A DNA stretch of 64,000 nt from an uncultured Prevotellaceae bacterium. Its GTDB lineage: Bacteria; Bacteroidota; Bacteroidia; Bacteroidales; Muribaculaceae. Of the stretch, positions 28,197-36,766 are shown one piece after another. The first letter of the stretch is position 1. The number at the start of each line of letters is the position of its first letter. Below the pieces are notes generated by a model, which made no database searches, was not told the origin of the DNA, and saw only the letters and a list, made by a program, of their open reading frames with translations. Where the stretch lies: NCBI GenBank assembly GCA_900318335.1, contig ONKF01000025.1, positions 1-64,000 on the forward strand. Direction: 5' to 3'. The translations under genes were made by a program, and so were the position numbers.

Positions 28197-28766
28197 ATGA
28201 GTTCTCTGATCAACTCCACAAGGTCAATCAAGCTCACATTCCTTGTTATAACAATGATGTCGTTTTACAGTCCTGATGCAGATGCCTTTTCAAGAGGTTT
28301 GTTTAAAGAGACCAATATCAAGGAGAAAGCATTTGGATTGACCTTGGGCGTCGTCGGTTGGCAAGACGATCAGCCGACACCGGCCATTGGGTTTAGCCTT
28401 CAGTTCTTTGGCGTTTACTTTGATTTGATGGGATTACCAATCAATCATCGTGATGACGTAGGAACCGAAACCTGGATTGACGAAACCAGTTTTGCGGCCC
28501 ACATTGGCTACCAGTTGCCAATCACCAAAACCGTTCGGATTATCCCCATTATTGGTGCGGCCGACTGCGGAACGGTAACAGTAAACGGTGCCCAGTGGCA
28601 TTTTGAGGACGGCCATATCGTCAACGACACCAAATATAATGGTGATGGAGGCGGTGGGCTAGATTACGGAGGGATTCTGGTCATCCATCATAAGAAGTGG
28701 AATTTCTCGGCCACCTATACGAATCACACTGTGTATTTTGCTGCTGCAATCACATGGGGCAACTAA
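28197..28766 (+). CDS. Secreted or outer-membrane hypothetical protein
   Basis: A 189-residue protein with a probable signal peptide (residues about 10-30, ending ADA). The rest alternates in a way that suggests beta strands (GLTLGVVGWQDDQPTPAIGFSLQFF, SFAAHIGYQLPITKTVRIIPIIG), and it ends TVYFAAAITWGN, with a hydrophobic final strand like small outer-membrane barrels. I recognise no family. It is fourth in the array, 27 bp after the SecG-like gene and 32 bp before the 464-residue protein gene. The base composition is AT-richer than in the core genes. Confidence 0.7.
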   Translation: MSSLINSTRSIKLTFLVITMMSFYSPDADAFSRGLFKETNIKEKAFGLTLGVVGWQDDQPTPAIGFSLQFFGVYFDLMGLPINHRDDVGTETWIDETSFAAHIGYQLPITKTVRIIPIIGAADCGTVTVNGAQWHFEDGHIVNDTKYNGDGGGGLDYGGILVIHHKKWNFSATYTNHTVYFAAAITWGN

Positions 28767-28798
28767 CACTCAATTCGTTTTAACTAGATAATAACAAC

Positions 28799-30193
28799 AT
28801 GAAGCAGTTTAAAGAATATCCGGCAACGCATTCCATGTCAACAGCGTGGTTTGCCATTGACGATGAAGGTAAAGTGGCTATTCTCAATTTTGAAGATAAT
28901 GGACCTATTCCTCAACCCGCTTCGGGTAGTCAGACTTGTTGTGAAAGTCTGATCAAGGATGGACTTGATGATTCTTGTGGTTTTAAATATAGAATATATA
29001 CTGATGAACAAGCCCTGGCAATGTTCCGTGAAAATCCAAATGGTTTTGAGGAATTATTTGGTAAAAGCGAGTATTTTTGGGGCGTTGTTCAGATTGACAT
29101 TTTAAGAACAGATGAATTCCTGAAAATTGTTGAGCCATTGATTAATGAGAAGTATAGCTCTATTATTTGTTATTCTAAAAACCTGGGAATCTACTCATTT
29201 ACTATTGACAAGTATAAAAAAGTTGGAGCAACTATTCTTGCTGGCTTGAAGTCTTCAGGCTGTATAATTAAAGTATTAGACGAAGGGTATTTTGATTACG
29301 ATTTCATTGATGACGAGGAGGAGCAATCGAGGCTTTCTCCGATACCGTTTGTAGTGTATAATCAAGAGTATGGCCATCCTTTTGGGGATTTAAATAAAGT
29401 ATACTCACCCGAAATGCCACAGTTTACCGAGAATCAACTGACTGATTTTGAACGCAGAACAGCGATAAGGATAAAAGGACGTTTTGCGGATCTTGCTCAT
29501 ATACAGCCAGCGGCCAACAGTCCATTCGACACTTATGAGTATTTAGAAAGGGTTGATGTAGATGGGCAGCCTTACTATAAGATGAGACTGACCGGCAATA
29601 CTGATGAACAGGCATATGTCTATGACAGTCTGACTTCTGGGCTTAAAACTGATCATTCCTATTGTGAAAAGTGTCCTCTTTATGAAAAGACTAATAGTTC
29701 CTATCGATATGCCTCTTATGTGCGCGGATGGGAACAGGGAAATCATCCTACTGTTGCCACCATAGGCGTTGACACGTTTAAATTTTTGGTAAAACATCCA
29801 GAACTCGAGCATAAGACTTTCGAAACGGACATCATTCAATGTGGTTTTAGTTCTTCCCTATATGAGGAAAATGCCAAACGAGCTAAAGAAGTTGGAATGG
29901 AGAATGTCCTTAATCATTGCAAGTATTATTTTGAGCAGGTATTGAAGATATTCCGACCATACATACTCATCCTTGAAGCCTACAATAAAGACTTGTTGAC
30001 TAAGGTTTATCCCCATTCAGGCAATAGCATAGAGATTAATGGTGAGATTTATCCCTTCTTTATGGCAGATGCTATTAATGAGAATTTGGATCAAATAATG
30101 GAATTTGCCAACAAGCCATATCGCGGAAAAGTAATCCCAAAGGTTTTATCTGTAGAAGAAGCAGAAAGAATTGGAGTTAAGGTTGAAAGATGA
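28799..30193 (+). CDS. Unassigned 464-residue protein, C-terminal part resembling a family-4 uracil-DNA glycosylase Fe-S domain
   Basis: The first part (YPATHSMSTAWFAIDDEGKV, then AILNFEDNGPIPQ) belongs to a type I recall from many uncharacterised bacterial proteins, usually HSMDTxWFAVDxDGxVA. In the C-terminal half, CEKCPLY is followed 55 residues later by DIIQC and 25 residues after that by NHCKYYFEQVLKIFRPYILIL. Family-4 uracil-DNA glycosylases bind 4Fe-4S with CxxC, then a Cys in a NVVKCRP-like strand, then a Cys starting a C..FL..EI..L.P..I..LG helix; order and surroundings agree. The catalytic GEaPG motif is not seen. The stop overlaps the radical SAM start (ATGA, 4 bp), so the two products are coupled. 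Codon use is AT-rich compared with the core genes. Confidence 0.75.
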   Translation: MKQFKEYPATHSMSTAWFAIDDEGKVAILNFEDNGPIPQPASGSQTCCESLIKDGLDDSCGFKYRIYTDEQALAMFRENPNGFEELFGKSEYFWGVVQIDILRTDEFLKIVEPLINEKYSSIICYSKNLGIYSFTIDKYKKVGATILAGLKSSGCIIKVLDEGYFDYDFIDDEEEQSRLSPIPFVVYNQEYGHPFGDLNKVYSPEMPQFTENQLTDFERRTAIRIKGRFADLAHIQPAANSPFDTYEYLERVDVDGQPYYKMRLTGNTDEQAYVYDSLTSGLKTDHSYCEKCPLYEKTNSSYRYASYVRGWEQGNHPTVATIGVDTFKFLVKHPELEHKTFETDIIQCGFSSSLYEENAKRAKEVGMENVLNHCKYYFEQVLKIFRPYILILEAYNKDLLTKVYPHSGNSIEINGEIYPFFMADAINENLDQIMEFANKPYRGKVIPKVLSVEEAERIGVKVER

Positions 30194-30939
30194 TTAACAT
30201 AGAGCAAATATCAATAGATCTGTCAAATTATTGTAGCAAGGGGTGCCCCTTCTGCTACAATTCTAGTAATCGTGATGGAGCCACATCGTGGAAACCATCA
30301 GAAGTCATCGCGTTTGCCAAGTCATGCATCATGGGTGGTGTGAAGGCCGTATCTTTGGGCGGTGGTGAGCCATTGGAATATGAAGGCGTTTTTGATATTA
30401 TCGAGGCGTTATATCCCTTGACATATCTGACTTTGACAACAAATGGCTTGCCATTGGATTCGCCCTCTATTATCGAGTCCTTAAAAAGCCACAAGCCTGA
30501 TAAAATCCATATCAGCCTCCACAATGCGGATAATGAGACTGAGGTGGGAAGAGTTTTAAGACAAATCACTTTGCTGGAGGATTTGGAGATTAAGCCAGGT
30601 GTTAACCTCTTGATTAACGCAAACAAAGTTGAGCAGTGTAGATCAGCGTATGGCTTGTTGAGAAAGCTATTGGCTAAAGGTCAAATTATTCTGATTCCTT
30701 TACGGTTTAGCGATACGCCTACACCTCAACAGTTGGCAAGTGTAACAAATGGTGAGGAATTTCAAAGCCCTTCATGTTTATTAAGATGCTCGCGTCCTAG
30801 GCGTTTTGCATCAATCTCGTGGTACAAGAAGGTGAATTGGTGCAGTTATGCCGGAGGAAAGCAACCTCTGGAATCGTTAGATTATCAAGGGTTGATGAAT
30901 GCATTACAAAAAGTAAACTTCACCTCTTGTCAAGGTTGA
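30190..30939 (+). CDS. Radical SAM protein
   Basis: A 249-residue radical SAM enzyme. The cluster motif CSKGCPFC (CxxxCxxC) lies at residues about 15-22, followed by the SAM-binding GGGEPLEY and strands TLTTNGLPL and KIHISLHNA. The C-terminal part has further cysteines (CLLRC, NWCSY, TSCQG) that could hold an auxiliary cluster, as in SPASM/twitch proteins, though the spacing is not classical. The substrate is unknown. Its start overlaps the end of the upstream gene by 4 bp, so the preceding protein is the likely partner or substrate. It ends the array. Confidence 0.88.
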   Translation: MINIEQISIDLSNYCSKGCPFCYNSSNRDGATSWKPSEVIAFAKSCIMGGVKAVSLGGGEPLEYEGVFDIIEALYPLTYLTLTTNGLPLDSPSIIESLKSHKPDKIHISLHNADNETEVGRVLRQITLLEDLEIKPGVNLLINANKVEQCRSAYGLLRKLLAKGQIILIPLRFSDTPTPQQLASVTNGEEFQSPSCLLRCSRPRRFASISWYKKVNWCSYAGGKQPLESLDYQGLMNALQKVNFTSCQG

Positions 30940-30955
30940 TTTTTTGTAGGAGAAT

Positions 30956-30994
30956 ATGAAAAAGAGAGCGAGTCTTATTGGCTCGTTCTCTTAA
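30956..30994 (-). terminator. Terminator between the radical SAM gene and the convergent lipoprotein gene
   Basis: GAGAGCGAG (30964-30972) pairs with CTCGTTCTC (30982-30990), with one G-U pair. Read on the minus strand the stem is followed by a run of T, so it should terminate the lipoprotein gene; the plus-strand T tract is weak. Confidence 0.65.
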
Positions 30995-31013
30995 TATGGT
31001 GTGATTGATTCTC

Positions 31014-31766
31014 TTATAATATCTCCATAGCGCTCTTAATTTCAGTGAACGTGGACTTTACTTCTGGAGTTGAAACTGGTCCAGTTCTCATCATCTCACG
31101 GGCAACAGCTGGCGCATAACTGGAGATCGATACACTTCCATAAGATACCATGTAAACTACTTGCGAATTGATTGTGGTAAGTTGCAGCACAACAACGTTC
31201 TTCTCATCTGGAGTAGCGTAAGCAAAGTAGTATTCGCTTGAGTTCTGGGTGACATAAACATAGCGTTCGTTCAAGAATGCTGCCAGTTCATCAGTGCCCA
31301 CACTTGAAGTGAACAGTACTACTGTCGAGATATAAAGGCCTCCTGATCTGAACATATAACCAGTAAGCGCTTCACGGTATTTGCCTTTATAGAAGATGTT
31401 TTCATCGTCTTCACTCTGCAGAGTGTAGCCAGACATGAAACTCTTCACAGTTGACTTGGATGCGCCCCATTTCAGGCATGGCTCTTTAAAGGTATTGTAT
31501 TTGCCGGTTACGGTTACTTTGAATGATTTTAAGCCGTTGCGGATGGTGGTCTCACCGACACGCTCGGCTGTCACAATACCGTTGGACACACTTGCGATGA
31601 GTTGATTGTCCGAAGTCCAAACACCATTCTTGCCAGGGATGGTATAGGTTTCACCGGCCATCATGGTTTTGTTAGGATAGTTGGGTTCGTCTTCTTTATC
31701 GCTGCCGCATGAAACGTATGTCAGTGCTGCGAATACCAATGAAAAGATAATGAGTAATTTCTTCAT
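31014..31766 (-). CDS. Lipoprotein of unknown function with Ig-like N-terminal domain
   Basis: A 250-residue protein with a clear lipoprotein signal (MKKLLIIFSLVFAALTYVSC). Residues of about 35-80 look like a BIG2-type immunoglobulin-like domain (GVWTSDNQLIASVSNGIVTA, then ERVGETTI). The rest is unrecognised, with many aromatic and beta-prone residues. The frame is open further upstream to 31814 but the ATG at 31766 begins exactly at the signal peptide. It is convergent with the radical SAM gene. Confidence 0.75.
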   Translation of the reverse strand: MKKLLIIFSLVFAALTYVSCGSDKEDEPNYPNKTMMAGETYTIPGKNGVWTSDNQLIASVSNGIVTAERVGETTIRNGLKSFKVTVTGKYNTFKEPCLKWGASKSTVKSFMSGYTLQSEDDENIFYKGKYREALTGYMFRSGGLYISTVVLFTSSVGTDELAAFLNERYVYVTQNSSEYYFAYATPDEKNVVVLQLTTINSQVVYMVSYGSVSISSYAPAVAREMMRTGPVSTPEVKSTFTEIKSAMEIL

Positions 31767-31927
31767 GATAAAATGAGTTTTAAAATGGTGAAACAAGTTT
31801 ATTCTGCACTGCAAAATAAAAGTGGTGTTGCCCCATATCGTGGTACAGGTGGTCGTTTTTTGACAGACTTAGAAAAGTACCACACTACATCACAAGGGGG
31901 ATTTATTTATGATTGGTTTGTAAACAT

Positions 31928-31958
31928 TTTGATGTTTAGCCGTTAATGTTTAATTTTG
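31928..31958 (+). promoter_or_regulatory. Promoter of the P1 peptidase gene
   Basis: TTTG at 31928-31931 and TAATTTTG at 31951-31958 are 19 bp apart, a full match to the Bacteroidetes promoter pattern, 58 bp before the start codon. Confidence 0.65.
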
Positions 31959-32016
31959 TGTCGTTCAATTATCATCTTATTATCACCTTGGCCTTTTGCC
32001 GATTTAATCAATAGAA

Positions 32017-33150
32017 ATGAGAATTAATGCGAAGTATGGCTTCTTGATTGCAGTGTGCATGATGTGCTGTGTGGCAATGGCGCAGCAGCACAGGACGCTG
32101 CGTGAATGGGGGTTCCCGACGGGGATTTTCCCGACAGGGCAGTATAATGCGATTACCGATGTGCCTGGAGTGACGGTGGGCCATGTTACCCTCATCGAGG
32201 GCGACAGCGTGCGTACGGGCGTGACTGCCATTGTGCCTCATCAGGGCGATATCTTCCGCAAGAAGGTGCCTGCCGCCATCTATGTGGGCAACGGATTTGG
32301 CAAACTTGCCGGGGTGACCCAGGTTCAGGAATTAGGCAATATCGAGACGCCTGTCGTCTTGACTAACACATTGAGCGTGGCCGCGGGCATCGAGGGTGTT
32401 GTGCGATATACCCTCATGCAGCCTGGCAACGGGAATGTGCGTTCGGTCAATGCCGTCGTGGGCGAGACCAACGACGGCCGGTTGAACGACATACGCGGGA
32501 TGCACGTCACTCCCCAAATGGTCATCGACGCTATCACTAAGGCGCATGGCGGTCCCGTGGAACAGGGCAATGTGGGTGCGGGAACGGGTACCATTTGCTT
32601 CGGCTTCAAGGGGGGCATCGGCACATCGTCGCGTGTGCTTCCCGAGTCATTGGGCGGGTACACTATCGGTGTGCTTGTCCAGACCAATTATGGCGGCATT
32701 CTCGAGATCGACGGCGTGCAAGTGGGACAGAAGCTGAAAAAGCACGATTTCATCGAACATATCGGCCAGACCGCTAATGTGGACGGCTCATGCATGATGG
32801 TCGTCATCACCGATGCCCCGCTCGACTCGCGCAACCTGGAGCGTGTCGCTAAGCGGGCCATGATGGGACTGGCCAAAACGGGTGGCATCGCCAGTAACGG
32901 CAGTGGCGACTATGTGATCGCCATGTCGGTTGCCCCGGGGAACCTGATCAGTGATAACGATAAACTGATTACCCCGACAGTGCTGGCCAACGGTGGAATG
33001 TCCCCGATTTTTGCCGCTACCATCGAGGCGACCGCCGAGGCCCTGTGGAACTCCCTGTTCATGGCCGACCCCATGACTGGCAGGGGCGGTTACCATGTTG
33101 ATGCATTACCCGTCGATCAGGTGCTGGATATGTTGAGGAACAGGCGTTAA
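32017..33150 (+). CDS. P1 family (DmpA/BapA-type, S58) peptidase, secreted
   Basis: A 377-residue N-terminal-nucleophile hydrolase with a signal peptide (about 1-22, ending AMAQ). Family hallmarks are GQYNAITDVPGVTVGHVTL near the start, VVGETNDGRLNDIRG, NVGAGTGTICFGFKGGIGTSS, and the autocleavage site before Ser258 in DGSCMMVVITDAPLDSRNL. These enzymes release N-terminal amino acids, often D-Ala or beta-Ala, from small peptides. A C26 family hydrolase follows 23 bp downstream, and the pair may process peptides in the periplasm (inference). Confidence 0.93.
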   Translation: MRINAKYGFLIAVCMMCCVAMAQQHRTLREWGFPTGIFPTGQYNAITDVPGVTVGHVTLIEGDSVRTGVTAIVPHQGDIFRKKVPAAIYVGNGFGKLAGVTQVQELGNIETPVVLTNTLSVAAGIEGVVRYTLMQPGNGNVRSVNAVVGETNDGRLNDIRGMHVTPQMVIDAITKAHGGPVEQGNVGAGTGTICFGFKGGIGTSSRVLPESLGGYTIGVLVQTNYGGILEIDGVQVGQKLKKHDFIEHIGQTANVDGSCMMVVITDAPLDSRNLERVAKRAMMGLAKTGGIASNGSGDYVIAMSVAPGNLISDNDKLITPTVLANGGMSPIFAATIEATAEALWNSLFMADPMTGRGGYHVDALPVDQVLDMLRNRR

Positions 33151-33173
33151 GTTTCTTTTAGGCTTTTTATGTG

Positions 33174-34148
33174 ATGAAACAGGCATTTTTGAGATTTTGG
33201 ATTCTTGTTCTGGCCGAATTTGCTGTGTCAATGGCGGCAATGGCAGATGATACCGCACGGGTGAGGGTAGGGCTGGCTTGGCAACCCACGGCTGCAGCCA
33301 ATGACCGTGTCGTTCTCTCTATAGAAGCAGCGGGTGGCGAGGCGGTGATTTTGCCTCAGATGCGACCCGTCGGGTTTGACTACGACAGTACGGTATTATG
33401 CCCGAAATATGTCGATGAAATGGGAGTTTTAAGGCAAGAATATGCCGATGTCATCAAGCAGAACACTTATAACGGAACCGACATTGCCGAAGCGCTGGCT
33501 GGTGTGCAGGCAGTGGTCTTTTTAGGTGGTGGCGATATCAGTTCGACATTGTTTGCCGAGCCCCAACCCTGGCACGGCATCGCCGATGATAGTCCTGCCA
33601 ATGCCACACGCGATGTGTCGGAATATCTCACGATGGCCTATTGCCTTGACCACGATATCCCCGTGCTGGGCCTCTGCCGCGGCATGCAGATGCTGGCGGT
33701 CGTTTCGGGGGCTCCACTCATTCAGGATTTGGGCCAATTCTTCGATGAAATGGGCAAAGATTATCATTACCTGCACCGCATGCAGCGCGATGAGGAGGGC
33801 AAACGCTACTACACTCCCCACGACGTAACGGTTACTGACCACTGCTCGCTGCTCTATGCCGTTGCTGCCACCGACACCATCCGTGGCGTGCCCTCGTGGC
33901 ACCATCAGGTCGTGGGTGACGTTACTGGCACTCCGCTGAGGGTGACAAGTGTGACCATGACCGACGGCATCGACATCATCGAGGCCATCGAGCGCACCGA
34001 CAAACGCTTTGCCCTCGGAGTCCAGTTCCATCCCGAGGAAGCCATCCGCCAGCACATTAAGGAAGTCCCCGGCGCTTCCTGCTTTATGCCCCTTGACGAA
34101 GCCCTCAAATACTTCCACGCCCTTATCCACGCCTGCACCGCCCCTTAA
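33174..34148 (+). CDS. Gamma-glutamyl-gamma-aminobutyrate hydrolase family protein (class I GATase, C26), secreted
   Basis: A 324-residue protein with a signal peptide (residues about 1-25, ending MAMADD). The class I glutamine amidotransferase fold is shown by VVFLGGGDISSTLF, the nucleophile loop VLGLCRGMQMLAVVSG and the His-Glu pair in GVQFHPEEA. Enzymes of this group hydrolyse gamma-glutamyl bonds. An exported form next to a P1 peptidase suggests peptide scavenging. An in-frame GTG just upstream (33171) is less likely as the start. Confidence 0.88.
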   Translation: MKQAFLRFWILVLAEFAVSMAAMADDTARVRVGLAWQPTAAANDRVVLSIEAAGGEAVILPQMRPVGFDYDSTVLCPKYVDEMGVLRQEYADVIKQNTYNGTDIAEALAGVQAVVFLGGGDISSTLFAEPQPWHGIADDSPANATRDVSEYLTMAYCLDHDIPVLGLCRGMQMLAVVSGAPLIQDLGQFFDEMGKDYHYLHRMQRDEEGKRYYTPHDVTVTDHCSLLYAVAATDTIRGVPSWHHQVVGDVTGTPLRVTSVTMTDGIDIIEAIERTDKRFALGVQFHPEEAIRQHIKEVPGASCFMPLDEALKYFHALIHACTAP

Positions 34149-34177
34149 CCCCGTCATCATGTGGCGATATATGAGTT

Positions 34178-34228
34178 GCCCTGGATGTCTTTCCTTACCG
34201 CTGGTGGCGGTGGAAAGGCATCCAGGGC
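34178..34228. terminator. Large hairpin between two convergent genes
   Basis: GCCCTGGATG at 34178-34187 pairs with CATCCAGGGC at 34219-34228, extended inward by TTTCC/GGAAA, around a GC-rich apical hairpin. It sits between the C26 hydrolase and the metallophosphoesterase genes and probably stops transcription from both sides. Confidence 0.6.
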
Positions 34229-34285
34229 CTTAAGTTTTATCGCCTGATATTCGATAGCAGGCGTTTTGGTATCTAACGGCCGGGG

Positions 34286-35383
34286 TTACTTTCCAATAAC
34301 CGAGTAGCCTTGTTCCTTGAGTTCTTCCTTCGTCCTTTCCTTGCTGTGAAGACCCACGCGCTCCATCTTGTAACTGCCGTCTTTCTTGACCGTTACCCTG
34401 ACGAGCAGGTCGTCACCGCCGTTGGGATGGTCCACAAAGTTCATCGAGGGCATGGTGATGTGGTGCACGCCGCCAAAGTCGCGCTCATCCCACGCGTGGA
34501 CATGTCCCCAGAACGCGATGGTCGTGTTCCAATCGGCCAGCTTGTCCAGAATGTAGTACAATTCCTCGCGGCAATAGGTCGATGCGAACTCGTTGAGCGA
34601 TGGGCGGAAGATATTGGTGTGGGTGAAAGTAAAGGTGTTGCGGATTTTCTTGTTGTCGCGTTGGAAGAAACCATTCTCGATTTCATCAATCTGATAGCTG
34701 CCAAGCGTGCCATTGGCCGAGTCCAAGAAGATGAATCGGTCATAGGCAGTATCATTATCACAGATTACTCTGACAGTGAACTCATAGAATGAGGTCTTGA
34801 AAAGTCTGCTAAACAGAGCCCATCCATTGTGGGTGATGTCATGGTTTCCTACAACCGGATAGAAGGGCAGAGCTGTAGGGAAGATGTTGTGCTTGTCCTT
34901 GCGATAGACGCAATCGGTTCTTGGGTCATAGTACAAGGTGGTGTCCTGATAAATACCTCCATCCTCCTTGACCAAGGGTTTAAGGTATTTGTCCATCCAT
35001 TCATCGGTCGCGTCTTCTATGGCAATTTCTGTATTATTGTAATACTCGGCCTTGGTGTCGGCCAGATCGCCCAAGTGGCAAAAGAAGAGGTCATCGTTTT
35101 CTATGCCGATTTCAAGCATTTCTTCGAGTCGGCCCGGGTCATTAGTAATGTGGCTGTCGCTGCCCACCAGGAAGGAATACTCCTGGATGGTGTCGGCCAG
35201 ATATTTGTCCCAAGCGACCTCTAAGACTGAAAAGTTGACCAGTGACTGTTTCACACGGTCGTCAACACTGGTGTTGCCGATGAGCACGCCCGTGGGGCTC
35301 ACCTTTTCGCACGAACTGAATAATACGCTTGCCGCCATCAGTGCCGCGGCAGCCATGAGGGTATATGATATTGACTTTTTCAT
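34286..35383 (-). CDS. Metallophosphoesterase lipoprotein
   Basis: A 365-residue calcineurin-like phosphoesterase with a lipoprotein signal (lipobox FSSC). The metal-binding motifs appear in order: DSHITNDPG, GDLADTKAEYY, GNHDITHNGW and the GHVHAWDE near the C-terminus. The substrate is unknown. ATG 35383 begins at the signal peptide and lies 2 bp after the stop of the barrel-protein gene, so the two form an operon. Confidence 0.88.
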   Translation of the reverse strand: MKKSISYTLMAAAALMAASVLFSSCEKVSPTGVLIGNTSVDDRVKQSLVNFSVLEVAWDKYLADTIQEYSFLVGSDSHITNDPGRLEEMLEIGIENDDLFFCHLGDLADTKAEYYNNTEIAIEDATDEWMDKYLKPLVKEDGGIYQDTTLYYDPRTDCVYRKDKHNIFPTALPFYPVVGNHDITHNGWALFSRLFKTSFYEFTVRVICDNDTAYDRFIFLDSANGTLGSYQIDEIENGFFQRDNKKIRNTFTFTHTNIFRPSLNEFASTYCREELYYILDKLADWNTTIAFWGHVHAWDERDFGGVHHITMPSMNFVDHPNGGDDLLVRVTVKKDGSYKMERVGLHSKERTKEELKEQGYSVIGK

Positions 35384-35385
35384 TG

Positions 35386-36108
35386 TTATTTCCATCGATA
35401 AATTACACCTACTTTACCTGTTGTCTCATATTTGCTCGCCAACTGGCTCATTGAGCCGGCAGGGCGGACGTTGAACTCACCGAACAGCTTCCATGTGGGA
35501 TTGAACTTGTAGTAGAAGTCCAAGCCCCAGTTGATGTTCCAGTTCTCGTAATAGAAGTCGTCAAAGTTGCGGAACAGCAAGCCCACGTTCCACTTGTTGG
35601 TGCGGGGACGCAGTGTGGCATGAGCGCCAAAGGTGAGCGTGACAGGCTCGGTGTAGTGGTCGCCCATCATGTTGTACCCGATGAATGATCCGCCCAGTGT
35701 GATGTCCCAGTAGCCGCGCTCAAAGCGGAGCGACAAGTTGCCCACATTCTCATTGGTGTTGTAGCTGTGGTAGTGGTTGAACATGTATTCGCCCGAAGCA
35801 AACATGTGGAATGACTTGATCTTCAGATGATACTGTCCTTTGGCCTTAAAGCCATACAGCCCCTTGGAGTACTGCAGGTTGACACCTCCGTCAACGCTCC
35901 AGTGGCTGTCGAAGTAATGCCTGTAGTGCAGGGTATTGCCGATGCAGGGACCCGTGATGATGTTCTTGCCTGTCGTCACCGACGCCGAGACCTCATTCTT
36001 GTTTTCCCCGTCAAAAGTGTGTTCGCCACTGTAGTACTGGGCCATGGCTGTAGTACCCATGGACAGGGCGAGCAACGAGGATAAAGCCAGTCGTTTCAGA
36101 AAACTCAT
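35386..36108 (-). CDS. Outer-membrane beta-barrel-like protein
   Basis: A 240-residue exported protein with a signal peptide (about 1-23, ending AMAQ). It is built from amphipathic strands separated by short turns (HYRHYFDSHWSVDGGVNLQY, KWNVGLLFRNFDDFYYENW, INWGLDFYYKFNPTWKLFGEF) and ends in VGVIYRWK, with an aromatic near the C-terminus as in outer-membrane barrels. No specific family was recognised. It is transcribed with the metallophosphoesterase from a promoter near 36194. Confidence 0.75.
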   Translation of the reverse strand: MSFLKRLALSSLLALSMGTTAMAQYYSGEHTFDGENKNEVSASVTTGKNIITGPCIGNTLHYRHYFDSHWSVDGGVNLQYSKGLYGFKAKGQYHLKIKSFHMFASGEYMFNHYHSYNTNENVGNLSLRFERGYWDITLGGSFIGYNMMGDHYTEPVTLTFGAHATLRPRTNKWNVGLLFRNFDDFYYENWNINWGLDFYYKFNPTWKLFGEFNVRPAGSMSQLASKYETTGKVGVIYRWK

Positions 36109-36193
36109 TTTACTGTTTTTAAAATAGGATTTTAATCAAACTTGTAGCGAGATAATGCACTTTCCATGTGATTATCATACATTTTTGGTGGTG

Positions 36194-36201
36194 CAAAGGT
36201 A
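36194..36201 (-). promoter_or_regulatory. -7 box of the barrel/phosphoesterase operon
   Basis: On the minus strand this reads TACCTTTG, a perfect TAnnTTTG, 86 bp before the ATG at 36108. Confidence 0.6.
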
Positions 36202-36290
36202 GTGTTTTTTCTTGAAACATCGGTCGTGTTGGTCACTTTTTTCAGTGAGTGTTAGTCTATGAGCTGCATGTGACTTCTGAAAAAAAGTTG

Positions 36291-36298
36291 TACCTTTG
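36291..36298 (+). promoter_or_regulatory. -7 box of the rhodanese-NUDIX pair
   Basis: TACCTTTG matches TAnnTTTG and lies 25 bp before the ATG at 36323. No clear -33 element. Confidence 0.55.
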
Positions 36299-36322
36299 CC
36301 GCCGTTAATACAAAAATTAGAT

Positions 36323-36766
36323 ATGATGATACTCATGATGATAAACATCAAGTCGATGCTGATTCTGGCGATAATCTGTATTATCGCAGTATCGTGTGCA
36401 AGGGTTTTCACCAGGGGCAGTGCTACGGGTAATACCAATGCGCTTACCGCTTTTTCCAACGTCGGTGTGGACGAATTCCAGGCGCTCATTGCCGACCCCA
36501 ACATGCAGTTGCTCGATGTGCGCACGCCCGAGGAGTTTGACGAGGGCCATATCGCCGGAGCCACGCTGGTTGACGTCAACGACAGCTCATTTGTCGATCG
36601 TGCGGTAGCCATCCTCGATAAGCAGCGCCCGGTTGCTGTGTACTGCCGCAGCGGCCGTCGCAGCGCGCGGGCTGCCAATCTGTTGGTTGCCCAGGGCTAC
36701 ACTGTGACCAACCTCAACGGCGGTGTGATGGCATGGCAGGATGCAGGCAAGACCTTGATCAAGTGA
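36323..36766 (+). CDS. Rhodanese-like domain lipoprotein
   Basis: A 147-residue protein with an N-terminal hydrophobic signal ending in a likely lipobox (IAVSC), so it is probably envelope-located. The rhodanese domain covers about residues 45-145, with LLDVRTPEEFDEGHIAGATL and the active-site loop VYCRSGRRSARAANLL (Cys persulfide site). It ends NLNGGVMAWQDAGKTLIK. Such proteins carry sulfane sulfur or act in redox repair. The stop codon overlaps the NUDIX start codon by one base. Confidence 0.88.
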   Translation: MMILMMINIKSMLILAIICIIAVSCARVFTRGSATGNTNALTAFSNVGVDEFQALIADPNMQLLDVRTPEEFDEGHIAGATLVDVNDSSFVDRAVAILDKQRPVAVYCRSGRRSARAANLLVAQGYTVTNLNGGVMAWQDAGKTLIK

